Notes: generated from the letters alone by a model not told the origin. Counted from the stretch's first letter, positions 1-7,078 are shown. The stretch is DNA of 9,094 bases from Candidatus Bipolaricaulota bacterium (GCA_018334595.1 JAGXLQ010000044.1:1-9094), one strand, 5' to 3'. Made by a program: numbers and translations.

Positions 1-2
1 AG

Positions 3-434
3 ATTTCCAGTAAAAAGGCGTTGACCTGGATTCACGCCCTGGTATTCGTCGTCTTTCTGGTTATGGGAATCTTCCTGTCGAAGACCATTTTGGGGTATTT
101 TGGTTTAAGGCACTTCTTTTACTTAAGAGTCGCCACGGTCTTCTTCTACGTATTTTTAGGAATAGTGCTAACGTCGATCTTCGTGTACAGGCCGTTCTGT
201 CGGGGAATATGCCCTTACGGCTACCTCTTATCGTTGGCCTCGGCGAAGAGCCGGTACGAGCTTACCCGCACGGATAGATGTACTGACTGTGGGTTGTGTG
301 AAGTAGCCTGCCCGACGGATGAGGCAAAAAGAGGAGATTCGAAGGCGGAATGTTACCTCTGCGGAAGGTGCATCGATGCTTGTCCCGTCGATGCCATTGA
401 GTACTCAAGATCACATGAGGAGGACAGAAAATGA
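3..434 (+). CDS. NapH-like membrane-anchored 4Fe-4S protein (5' partial)
   Basis: The frame is open to the window's left edge, so the TTG at 21 is probably internal and the N-terminus is missing. Two hydrophobic spans are visible (about 33-95 and 109-185). They are followed by a CRGICPYG motif (198-221), the membrane-proximal cysteine signature of the NapH/NosR/CcoG family. After it come two CxxCxxCxxxCP clusters beginning at 279 and 351, each expected to hold one [4Fe-4S] centre on the cytoplasmic face. Proteins of this type pass electrons between the quinone pool or membrane carriers and soluble or exported redox partners. The partner here cannot be seen. The TGA stop overlaps the ATG of the next reading frame (ATGA at 431-434), indicating translational coupling. 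The family call is strong; the specific pathway (nitrate, nitrous oxide or other) is not determinable. Confidence 0.85.
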   Translation: MSSKKALTWIHALVFVVFLVMGIFLSKTILGYFGLRHFFYLRVATVFFYVFLGIVLTSIFVYRPFCRGICPYGYLLSLASAKSRYELTRTDRCTDCGLCEVACPTDEAKRGDSKAECYLCGRCIDACPVDAIEYSRSHEEDRK

Positions 435-849
435 GGAAGCTAGAGGGATGAAGCAACTATTCGTTATGACTGCAAAAGAGGGTTGTCCGCAGAACGAACG
501 TCGTGTTGTCTCTATCCGCCTGGGTTCTGTCCTTGTTCGCCACTTTTCTTGGAGTCACTACCGCCAATGCGTTAACCCCGGAAGGTAGCCTTCTCCTGCC
601 CCGACTCGGTCTTTTTCTCCAGTCACGAAGTTGGAGAAGAAGGAGGCTAACTTCGGTGGGGATACGAGATACACAGAGATCCGAACTGCATTCGACGAGT
701 TGGATGAGGGTAACCAAATCTACACTTATTTACCCGCTATTCTACGGACCGAGAGGTGGTCATGTCTTGTGCGAGTTGGAACGCTTCCCGCAGGCTGCGG
801 CGGTACTTCTTACTGTTCGGTAAAAATTGAGGTACTCCCAACAACTTGA
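431..849 (+). pseudogene. Decayed small secreted protein gene coupled to the NapH-like gene
   Basis: An ATG at 431 overlaps the upstream TGA and has an ideal SD (AGGAGG, 418-423), but the frame stops after MRKLEG (TGA 449-451). Further on, the frame shared with that ATG reopens after a TGA at 467-469 and encodes a textbook signal peptide. It has basic residues, then a hydrophobic core from about 497, ending Ala-Asn-Ala at 563-571 before LTPEG. Protein-like sequence then continues in another frame (589-849), including DTRYTEIRTAFDELDEGN. A short stretch near 590-640 also reads well in the third frame. At least two frame changes are therefore needed to join the pieces. The last 113 bases overlap the convergent SWIM gene and are probably fortuitous, so the old gene may have ended near 736. 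Product and family are not recognised. Sequencing indels could give the same picture. Confidence 0.45.
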
Positions 850-1585
850 GGATAGCCGGCTCACCTCGAGTTTGCTGGTTTAAGTCTAAGGCGTCGGTAG
901 AGGGAAGTTCGGGGCCTGGTTTCCAGAATTTGTCCGGGTCGGTATCTAAGGGGGTCTCAGGGGGTGGAGAGCTTGATACTTCTGTCTCTTGTGTCTGCTC
1001 GTTTCCGGAGAGAGCTTCCAGCAGTTCTTCCCTGCTTCTACCCCTGATCTTGATCAGCTGAAATGGGTCCTCGTCGAACGTTTCTCCGAGGAGGTAGTAG
1101 ACCGCGGCTATATGTTTACACGGGTTCGCAGAATCCGGACATGAGCAGTAGGTATTGAGTTCGCCCTGGTTCTTCGGAGCAAGCGATAGGTCGTAATGGG
1201 ACAGGACGTCGTGAAAATCTTCGGGAACGCTTCCCGAGCTGAAGGCGGCGTAGTACAGAGGAACGGAGGATAACTCATCGGTGATCTCCCGCCATATTCG
1301 TTCAGGGTAAGGCTCGAGATCTATCCTCACCCTGTAAGGATCGGAGCGCGACCCCTGCACTTCGGCAGTTACCTGACCGCTGCTGATGTTTACCTCGCGA
1401 ACCTGACCCTTACGGGCGTAGCGTCTTCCTCTCTCTAAACGGTTGGATTTACCGAAAGATTCCAGGACCTCTATCCACCGTTTACCTATCCGGCTCTCCC
1501 CGAACTTTCCGCGTCTGGTCCGGGCTTTTATGCCATCTTCAACGGGCTTTGGCGTCGTATATTCGAAGTTTCTCCAGTACCCCAT
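737..1585 (-). CDS. SWIM zinc-finger protein, partner of Snf2 ATPase
   Basis: The product has 282 residues. The SWIM motif CxC-x(n)-CxH is intact (CSCPDSANPCKH, about residues 146-158), followed by the usual helix IAAVYYLLGE. SWIM domains bind zinc and are predicted to contact DNA or proteins. The N-terminal part (MGYWRNFEYTTPKPVEDGIK) and the segment ERGRRYARKGQV are typical of the prokaryotic SWIM proteins that sit beside Snf2 genes. Residues 195-240 are a Pro/Glu/Thr-rich linker, and the C-terminus (ILKLLGVPQFL) fits the family. The ATG lies two bases after the Snf2 TAG. Its SD AAGGAGGAA (1594-1602) is embedded in the last Snf2 codons, with an 8-base spacer, so the two are co-transcribed and probably translationally coupled. 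It likely works with the Snf2 protein; the target is unknown. Confidence 0.88.
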   Translation of the reverse strand: MGYWRNFEYTTPKPVEDGIKARTRRGKFGESRIGKRWIEVLESFGKSNRLERGRRYARKGQVREVNISSGQVTAEVQGSRSDPYRVRIDLEPYPERIWREITDELSSVPLYYAAFSSGSVPEDFHDVLSHYDLSLAPKNQGELNTYCSCPDSANPCKHIAAVYYLLGETFDEDPFQLIKIRGRSREELLEALSGNEQTQETEVSSSPPPETPLDTDPDKFWKPGPELPSTDALDLNQQTRGEPAILKLLGVPQFLPNSKKYRRSLREAFQLAQDMTTSRSVE

Positions 1586-1587
1586 GG

Positions 1588-4500
1588 CTAGACTTCCTCC
1601 TTGAGTTTAACCAGGTTGATAAATTCCCGCTTGGATAGTTCGGTTAACCCCTCTTCTCCCGACCCGACTATCTCATCGGCGAGCTCCTTCTTGCGTTCGA
1701 TCATTCGATCGATCTCCTCTTCGTATGTCCCAGAGCTGACGAACTTGTAAATAATTACATTATTCTCCTGACCGATTCGGTGGGCTCTGTCCGTAGCTTG
1801 GGACTCGACGGCCGGGTTCCACCATCTATCGACGTGGACTACGTAACTCGCCTGGGTCAGGTTGATGCCCAGCCCCCCAGCTCTTAGCGAGAGGAGGAAG
1901 AACGGCAGACGCTCCTGCTGTCGTTGAAATGCGTCGATCATCTCGTCCCGGCCCTTTTGTGACGTTCCTCCGTGCAGGAAGGGGACTCGGTAGTGGAACC
2001 GTTCCTGGAGGTAGTCCTGGAGCATCTGGCCAAATTCTACGTATTGAGTGAACAGCAGGGCGGAATACCTCTCGTCGAGGACAGTCTCGCAGATATCGAT
2101 TAGTCTCTCCGTCTTTCCGGACCTCCCGGGGTCGAACTCGTCTTCGCTCAAGAAATGGGCCGGGTGGTTGCATATCTGCTTTAGCCTGTTGATAGTGCTC
2201 AGGATACACCCCCTCTTTTTCATGTCACTTTCGTCCTTTTCGGCTTCTTCCAGTCGCTCTCCTGCCTCGTCGACTACCGCTTGATAGAGGGAGGCCTGTT
2301 CGCGGGTGAGAGAACAATATTCCTTTTTTTCTATCTTGTCCGGAAGGTCGGCAAGGATTTCCGGGTCGGTTTTTTTCCTGCTTAAGACAAACGGGTTCAC
2401 CAGTTTTTTTAGCGTTTTCTTCTTTTGTCTGGCCTCCTTCCTTTTTTGTTGAATTGGTTTGGCGTATTCGTTCCGAAAGCTCTCTCTCGGTCCCAGGTAA
2501 CCGGGGTTGAGAAACTCCATAATGGACCAAAGTTCCGTAAGGTTGTTCTCGATCGGGGTCCCGGTCAAAGCCACCCGTATTTCCGAGGAGAGGCCTCTCG
2601 CCCTGTGGGCGGTTTTCGTTTCGGGGTTCTTTATCTTTTGCGCCTCGTCGAGGGCCACTATCCTCCAGTCGATTTCGTCTAACAGGTGGAAGTCATTTCT
2701 CAACAGTCCGTAGGAGGTAATGGTTAAATCGGTTCCCCGCACTGCGTGGATGAACTCTTCTCCCTGGAGTCGATTACCGCCGTGGTGGATGGTGTGAACG
2801 AGTGACGGGGCGAAACGTTCCACCTCGCGCCCCCAGTTCCCGATGACTGAAGTAGGACACACTAACAACGACGGGGCCGGGTTAGGAAACTTGCCGTCCT
2901 CGTGTTTAAACTTCAACAGGGCAGCCAGCAGTTGGATTGTCTTACCCAACCCCATGTCGTCGGCCAGGCAGGGAGAGAAACCCTTGGAGGTTAACGATAA
3001 AAGCCAGCCCAGCCCTATTTTTTGGTGCTCCCAGAGTTCCCCCTGAAATTCCGAAGGGGTTTCCCTCAATTTCGCTCCCTCCAGATCTCCCCCCTTGAAA
3101 TCACCCCCAGCCACGATCCTGTCGATCCAGTTGTCCGTTTCTTCTGCGCCTTCCTCTCCGCCGTCGGTTACCTCCAGGTCCGTTATCGGTAACGGGCTCT
3201 CTTGGGGAGCGGATAATATCTTCTGGGCCGTCTCGCTTAAGTTAAGTCCTTCCTCTTCGTTTTCCGTTAAGAAATCAAGTGTCTTTTTCACGTCATCCGG
3301 GTCCAGTTCTACCCAGCGGCCCCAGATTTTTACCAGAGGGCTCTTTAAGGAGGCGAGCTTTTTAAACTGTTCCTGGCTGAGAGTTTTGTCCCCGACGGCG
3401 AGCTGCCAGTTGAAATCGAGCGGGGAGTTCCATCCGCCGCCGGAAGTTCCAATTGAGCTGTGTCCGGTCTTCTTTTCGGGTGAAATCATCGCCTTTAGCC
3501 CCAATTCAGCGTCAGTCTCCAGTGAACCAGGGTCCCACCAGGAAGGGACCCTGGTCAGAAACCCTGCCTCTTTTAGCAGCCAGTAACCCTCTCGTAAGTA
3601 CTTATAGGCTTCGTCAACAGAAAGGTTACACCCGGTTGGTTGTTTGGATTTCAGCCCGGAACCGATGGGCGAAAAAAGGTTGGAGGCGACCCCGAGGTCC
3701 GTTAATAATTTCTCTTTGGGGGACCCGTAGCGTTCTTGCAGCGGCTCCAGATCGTCCTCGTCTCGAGCCCATAACTCTTTGGCGTTCAGGTGGAAACTTT
3801 CGCTGCCAATGGTTTCCAGAAAGAAATTGAGCTTCCATCCCTTCCGGGAGGAGAACAGAGGCGTTCCGTCCGCTTTCTCGGCGGGGGGAACGAGTTTGAA
3901 GCCGGTTCGAAGGTTACCGTCGGATGTCCTTCTTATAGCTCTGATCCAGTTGCCATACGAAGTGGTCAGGCGACGGTCTTCTCGAACGGAGAGATCAATT
4001 TGAGGGTTAGCCCGGTTACCGAGATGGTTCAACCATTTTAACCCCACCGCCTCATTTCTAGCGTTTTTCTTTCCGGTCCGGAAATCGTCCCCCCAGCCGT
4101 TTTGGGTAAGCTCCTCCCGGATTTTGTGGTCAATTATTGTACTCAGCAAACCTCGCAGGTATGTCTCAGCGCCGGTCTCCTGAAATGGGTCCTCGTCCTC
4201 GCTTGCGGCGGCGAACAAGGCGGCGGGCGCTGATGCGGCAAGCCTATCAAAGTATTGCTGATCATCGGGAAGATCGAATAGTGGTCGCCAGCGGGCCTCC
4301 AGGGCCCCTGAGTTGTTTCTGTGAAGTGCCGGTATAAACCGCTGTCGATTTAGCAAGGACCTGGCGAACTCCGTCGCATTATAGATAAAGGGCAACTCCC
4401 TGCCGGGGTGAAACGATTGCCGAAAGTAATCTGGATCGGAACTAAACAGGGAGAGCCCGGGTCCAACCGGTACCGACATTCCCCATATCTCCCAGGATAG

Positions 4501-4887
4501 GATTGAGAAAGAATCGGGATTAAAAACAACGTCCAGGTCTTCAACGACCCATCTTGCCGAAGGTTGAGGTAGTCCGTTTTCCTCGTCGGTGGGGAGGAAG
4601 AGGATTTGAGAGTTCTCATGGGCGGACTCGGAAAATCTATCCCAGCTAAGGTCGGAAAAAAGCTGTTGCAAATTCTCCGAAATTACGGAAGGGTCAGTTT
4701 GCCAGGGATGTTTTTTTGGATATTTTCCTCTGGGTCGGCCCGGGAACCGTCGACGTTCCCCGGGGGAGGTGGATTCGCCCCACAGAAAAAACTTCCCACC
4801 AAACTGAACCCCTTGTTCTGAACCCCCGGATTGCCCGGTGTGCGAACAACCCTCATCTGGAACCCAACAACTGTGAAGTATTATCAT
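1588..4887 (-). CDS. Snf2-family DNA-dependent ATPase/helicase (HepA-like)
   Basis: The product has 1099 residues, the usual size for prokaryotic Snf2 proteins carrying a long N-terminal extension. The start MIILHSCWVP followed by GGKFFLWGE matches the conserved N-terminus of this family, which supports the ATG at 4887. Residues about 420-540 correspond to the SNF2-associated domain (DUF3670). The ATPase core follows: motif I ADDMGLGKT (about 640-650), motif II DEAQ (about 747), motif III LTGTPIENN (about 772-782), then lobe two with LFTQY, LHGGTS, LRAGGLGINLTQA, WWNP and TDRAHRIGQ (about 1030-1038). All catalytic residues look intact. Such proteins translocate on duplex DNA and remodel protein-DNA complexes; they generally do not unwind strands. 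An acidic linker (DGGEEGAEETDN, about 580-590) separates the accessory and motor domains. No SD is evident before the ATG. A small gene ends 53 bases upstream and the SWIM gene follows immediately. Confidence 0.96.
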   Translation of the reverse strand: MIILHSCWVPDEGCSHTGQSGGSEQGVQFGGKFFLWGESTSPGERRRFPGRPRGKYPKKHPWQTDPSVISENLQQLFSDLSWDRFSESAHENSQILFLPTDEENGLPQPSARWVVEDLDVVFNPDSFSILSWEIWGMSVPVGPGLSLFSSDPDYFRQSFHPGRELPFIYNATEFARSLLNRQRFIPALHRNNSGALEARWRPLFDLPDDQQYFDRLAASAPAALFAAASEDEDPFQETGAETYLRGLLSTIIDHKIREELTQNGWGDDFRTGKKNARNEAVGLKWLNHLGNRANPQIDLSVREDRRLTTSYGNWIRAIRRTSDGNLRTGFKLVPPAEKADGTPLFSSRKGWKLNFFLETIGSESFHLNAKELWARDEDDLEPLQERYGSPKEKLLTDLGVASNLFSPIGSGLKSKQPTGCNLSVDEAYKYLREGYWLLKEAGFLTRVPSWWDPGSLETDAELGLKAMISPEKKTGHSSIGTSGGGWNSPLDFNWQLAVGDKTLSQEQFKKLASLKSPLVKIWGRWVELDPDDVKKTLDFLTENEEEGLNLSETAQKILSAPQESPLPITDLEVTDGGEEGAEETDNWIDRIVAGGDFKGGDLEGAKLRETPSEFQGELWEHQKIGLGWLLSLTSKGFSPCLADDMGLGKTIQLLAALLKFKHEDGKFPNPAPSLLVCPTSVIGNWGREVERFAPSLVHTIHHGGNRLQGEEFIHAVRGTDLTITSYGLLRNDFHLLDEIDWRIVALDEAQKIKNPETKTAHRARGLSSEIRVALTGTPIENNLTELWSIMEFLNPGYLGPRESFRNEYAKPIQQKRKEARQKKKTLKKLVNPFVLSRKKTDPEILADLPDKIEKKEYCSLTREQASLYQAVVDEAGERLEEAEKDESDMKKRGCILSTINRLKQICNHPAHFLSEDEFDPGRSGKTERLIDICETVLDERYSALLFTQYVEFGQMLQDYLQERFHYRVPFLHGGTSQKGRDEMIDAFQRQQERLPFFLLSLRAGGLGINLTQASYVVHVDRWWNPAVESQATDRAHRIGQENNVIIYKFVSSGTYEEEIDRMIERKKELADEIVGSGEEGLTELSKREFINLVKLKEEV

Positions 4888-4940
4888 CTTGATTGAGTTT
4901 TTCTAATTTCTTAGCTTTTGGTACTCGGCCCTATTACTGA

Positions 4941-5252
4941 TTAACCTATTGGGAGTTTCCTTTCGTAACCCTGTGTAATCCCCGTCGTTCTGTATCCCCT
5001 CATATAAAGGGCGTTGGACTGCACGTGAATTGTGGAGAGAGGGCCGAGTTGGCGTCTGTCGGTCGGCTCTTCGTAAGGGTTCTTTGCCACAGTAACTTCC
5101 TCTATCTGGTCCAATACTATTGCGTGGGTGATTAAGTGAAGTCTGGGGTTCCGTTCTCCGCCCATCTCGTTCGTAGCGCTGAAAGTCTCCCCGTAAATAT
5201 CCGGGTGATCAGCACATGCCTTCATGTAGTCCTCCGGGTTCGTACCTGTCAT
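4941..5252 (-). CDS. Small hypothetical protein, weakly DUF1841-like
   Basis: The product has 103 residues, with an ATG start and a strong SD (GGGAGGTG, 5258-5265, 5-base spacer). It is soluble, with no signal peptide or membrane span. The segment HPDIYGETFS... followed by GGERNPRLHLITHAIVLDQIEE resembles, from memory, the HP-x-Y and NPFLHLxxHxxIxEQ core of DUF1841 proteins, whose function is unknown. The similarity is short and unconfirmed. The C-terminal 45 residues (from about NPYEEP on) do not match that family and read less like a folded domain, so a frameshift near the 3' end is possible. The gene is co-oriented with Snf2 and SWIM, with a 53-base gap to the Snf2 ATG, so it is probably the first cistron of their transcript. 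Confidence is good that it is a gene and low on its family. Confidence 0.65.
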   Translation of the reverse strand: MTGTNPEDYMKACADHPDIYGETFSATNEMGGERNPRLHLITHAIVLDQIEEVTVAKNPYEEPTDRRQLGPLSTIHVQSNALYMRGYRTTGITQGYERKLPIG

Positions 5253-5350
5253 CCTTACACCTCCCTGTTACAATTATAATTCTTGCCCCCGATTTTGAAA
5301 GCCTGATAGTGGGGTTAATAATTGGGCGTGAAAGAAATACTTACCATAGT

Positions 5351-5363
5351 CAATAAATACAGG
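5351..5363 (-). promoter_or_regulatory. Possible leftward TATA element of the Snf2 unit
   Basis: On the - strand this reads CCTGTATTTATTG, about 100 bases before the start of the small gene at 5252. It nearly mirrors CCTGGTATTTATT at 5460-5472 on the + strand (one extra G), giving an imperfect inverted repeat about 96 bases apart. It could be the BRE/TATA element for leftward transcription, leaving a leader of roughly 70 bases, or one arm of an operator. This is inference from sequence alone. A closer AT-rich element (5270-5280) lies too near the SD to serve as a TATA box for a transcript containing that SD. Confidence 0.3.
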
Positions 5364-5466
5364 AACTCTCGCCAAAGACATTTGTTGAAGAGTTGATAAA
5401 GCTTAACAGGATAAACCAAGGGAGGAATCATAAAACGTAAGTTTCTTCCGTTACAAAACCCTGGTA

Positions 5467-5477
5467 TTTATTATAAA
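5467..5477 (+). promoter_or_regulatory. Archaeal-type TATA box for the CofE-like gene
   Basis: TTTATTATAAA is a good match to an archaeal TATA box. Transcription would begin about 25 bases downstream, near 5500, leaving a leader of about 20 bases that holds the SD AGGAGG (5510-5515) and a 5-base spacer to the ATG at 5521. The spacing is self-consistent, which supports both the promoter and the gene start. The rest of the 268-base intergenic stretch 5253-5520 holds only very short reading frames, including a 22-codon one from GTG 5328. It shows no RNA gene and no strong hairpin. Confidence 0.5.
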
Positions 5478-5500
5478 CTACACTTTTAATTTCACTTAAC

Positions 5501-5521
5501 ATGAACAACAGGAGGAATTAA
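5501..5521 (+). other. Six-codon leader reading frame (MNNRRN) overlapping the CofE-like start
   Basis: An ATG at 5501, close to the predicted transcription start, opens a frame whose TAA stop (5519-5521) overlaps the ATG of the CofE-like gene (TAATG). Its tandem AGG AGG arginine codons are also the SD of the downstream gene. It could be translated as a leaderless mini-cistron that modulates downstream initiation. It is equally possible that a chance ATG near the SD produces this arrangement. Confidence 0.2.
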
Positions 5522-5889
5522 TGGAAGAAATCACGGGCAAGGAACTGGCCGTGATATTATCGGATTCCGAGGTGAGTTTTAGAATAGGTGAAACGGACAA
5601 CGCCATTGGCTGCTCCGGAATTAATCCCGTTGAAAGCGATTTCGGTGCTGAAGACCTGTTTGGAGAACCCAAATTTGGTGGAGTTGACTTAAAAGCCGAC
5701 GAGATCGCCGGTGCAGCTGCCTTGCACTTCGGGCAGACATCGGAAAGAATTCCTGTAGTCGTCGGCCGCGGCATCGATTATCAAACAGGTGAGGGGAGTG
5801 AAGGGGACTCACAGGTCCTAAAAGAAGGACTGAAACAGGTCGCCTTTGCCGGCCTAAAGCTCAAACTGTTGAATCTCTTACCCGACTAG
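5521..5889 (+). CDS. Stand-alone C-terminal half of a CofE-type F420-0:gamma-glutamyl ligase
   Basis: The product has 122 residues. Full CofE (about 250 residues) adds glutamate to coenzyme F420-0 using GTP. This protein starts where the second half of CofE starts. ITGKELAVILSDS aligns with LTGKRVGVIITDT of CofE. It continues with FRIGETDNAIGCSGI (CofE: WRxGQTDVAIGxAGl), DLFGEP, ADEIAGAAALHFGQ and IPVVVGRGI, in the CofE order and spacing. Asp15 matches the conserved Asp of the T/S-D-T metal-site motif; the following Thr is Ser16, and the usual G-R after it is replaced. The N-terminal half is absent, and no remnant of it is readable in the 268 bases upstream. The gene has its own TATA box, a strong SD and ATG, and ends 17 bases from the convergent MOT1 gene. 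It may be a binding or regulatory domain, half of a split enzyme, or a remnant. Full ligase activity alone is unlikely. Confidence 0.8.
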   Translation: MEEITGKELAVILSDSEVSFRIGETDNAIGCSGINPVESDFGAEDLFGEPKFGGVDLKADEIAGAAALHFGQTSERIPVVVGRGIDYQTGEGSEGDSQVLKEGLKQVAFAGLKLKLLNLLPD

Positions 5890-5906
5890 ACCAGCCTCAA
5901 ATACGT

Positions 5907-7025
5907 TCAAGGTTCACGGCCTGGCCCCACGACGTGGTCCAGGGCTTTGGCCAAGACCAGACCTACAATAAAGCCAATTGCCAGGTTTGTAAAGAAGGAC
6001 AGGATAGCTACTACCAAGGTAACTATCCATCTATCGGTTTTAATTCCCGCCGACGCCAATTCGAGGGCGATGAATACAAGAAGAGCACCCAGTGCCGAAA
6101 CTGGATAAAAGTTCAAAAAAGTAGCTGACCCGGCAATCAGAGCTATTCCAAGATATATTGTCCCGAGAATGAGGTTCGACCCCCCTGTCCTGGCCCCAAA
6201 CCGGTACTGGCCGGACAGACCCCCTGAACCGTGACAGGCGGGAAAGCCCCCAAACAGACTGGAAACAATACACATTACGCCCATGGATTGGGATAACCTG
6301 TCGGGTTCAACCCTTCTATCGAGTAGATCCTTGAATAACAAAGTAGTTGCTAAAATTGCGTTACCCACGCTGAGGAAAAACTGTGGCAAGGCCCCTAAAA
6401 TGATCCCCCGGGGGAAGGAAGTGAAGCTGGGAAAGCTGAAACTGGGGAATTTCATCAGGGCGATATCCGGTGCTCCGTTGAAGTAGATTCCGATAGCAGC
6501 CCCGAGTATCAATACCACAAAGGCCGAGATGTTGGGCAAACCATACTTTTTTTTGAGAATCAAAAACAGGATCACTATTCCGATCCCTATAGAGGCCAAC
6601 CAGATGTTTTTCGTGACGTAATCTACCGAAGTTTTTAAAAGAATAAAAGCAAGCCCTAACTGTACCCCCCGCACAACGCTGACTGGCACGAAATCGTCCA
6701 GCCAGTTCATCACTCCCACGGTCCCGGTGAATAAAAGCATCGCTCCGAGAACGATTCCGGCCGCAACGGCCTGTTTGTAACTGAGTGTTCCAGCAATAAC
6801 CAAAGCTGCCAATGCTTTCATGGGCTCCACGGGCACCGGCAACCTGTAGAACAAACCTGTAGCTATCTGGAATATGGCAAAGAACAGTAATAGGTGAGCA
6901 AGGCTTGCTTCCGTGGTGATCCCGATACCGATCAAAAGTGGGATTACGGTTATCGAATCACCAAACGCCCCTGATATCTCTTCCAACGTGAAACGGAAAT
7001 CGGGCCAGGTGGTTTCTTTAGACAT
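5907..7025 (-). CDS. MOT1-type molybdate/sulfate transporter
   Basis: The product is a 372-residue, almost wholly hydrophobic protein with roughly 10-12 membrane spans. It carries both signature motifs of the MOT1 family: EISGAFGDSITVIPL near the N-terminus (residues 16-30) and CHGSGGLSGQYRFGARTG in the middle (about 260-278). There is no C-terminal STAS domain, which separates it from classical SulP sulfate permeases. Plant and algal MOT1 proteins take up molybdate with high affinity; prokaryotic relatives are annotated as sulfate or molybdate transporters, so the substrate here is inferred. Molybdate would feed molybdopterin enzymes. The ATG at 7025 has only a weak SD (GGGATAGGT), and the N-terminus matches family starts. 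The upstream ABC permease ends 53 bases away in the same direction. The convergent CofE-like gene ends 17 bases past its stop, with no obvious terminator between them. Confidence 0.9.
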   Translation of the reverse strand: MSKETTWPDFRFTLEEISGAFGDSITVIPLLIGIGITTEASLAHLLLFFAIFQIATGLFYRLPVPVEPMKALAALVIAGTLSYKQAVAAGIVLGAMLLFTGTVGVMNWLDDFVPVSVVRGVQLGLAFILLKTSVDYVTKNIWLASIGIGIVILFLILKKKYGLPNISAFVVLILGAAIGIYFNGAPDIALMKFPSFSFPSFTSFPRGIILGALPQFFLSVGNAILATTLLFKDLLDRRVEPDRLSQSMGVMCIVSSLFGGFPACHGSGGLSGQYRFGARTGGSNLILGTIYLGIALIAGSATFLNFYPVSALGALLVFIALELASAGIKTDRWIVTLVVAILSFFTNLAIGFIVGLVLAKALDHVVGPGREP

Positions 7026-7078
7026 GACCTATCCCACGTTCATTTTTACCATTATTGGAAAACGTGATTACCAAAGAG

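Noticed and set aside
457..717. 86-codon - strand open frame between the NapH-like and SWIM genes
   Set aside because: It has no SD, no recognisable motif and a low-complexity Arg/Leu composition; the + strand signal peptide explains the region better.
737..849. Coding overlap of the decayed + strand gene with the SWIM tail
   Set aside because: The SWIM C-terminus here (ILKLLGVPQFL...) fits its family, so the + strand frame in this part is probably chance and was not taken as a genuine overlapping gene.
1826..2209. 127-codon - strand frame overlapping Snf2
   Set aside because: It is a shifted-frame shadow of the Snf2 C-terminal lobe, Pro/Arg-rich, with no motifs.
3095..3586. 163-codon + strand open frame
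   Set aside because: It lies antisense inside the Snf2 gene, whose conserved domains cover this stretch; the + product is Ser/Pro-rich without motifs.
5328..5396. 22-codon + strand frame from GTG (MKEILTIVNKYRNSRQ...)
   Set aside because: It has no SD and no conserved feature, and is too short to support from sequence alone.
5890..5906. Terminator between the convergent CofE-like and MOT1 genes
   Set aside because: The 17 bases contain neither a hairpin nor a T-run on either strand.
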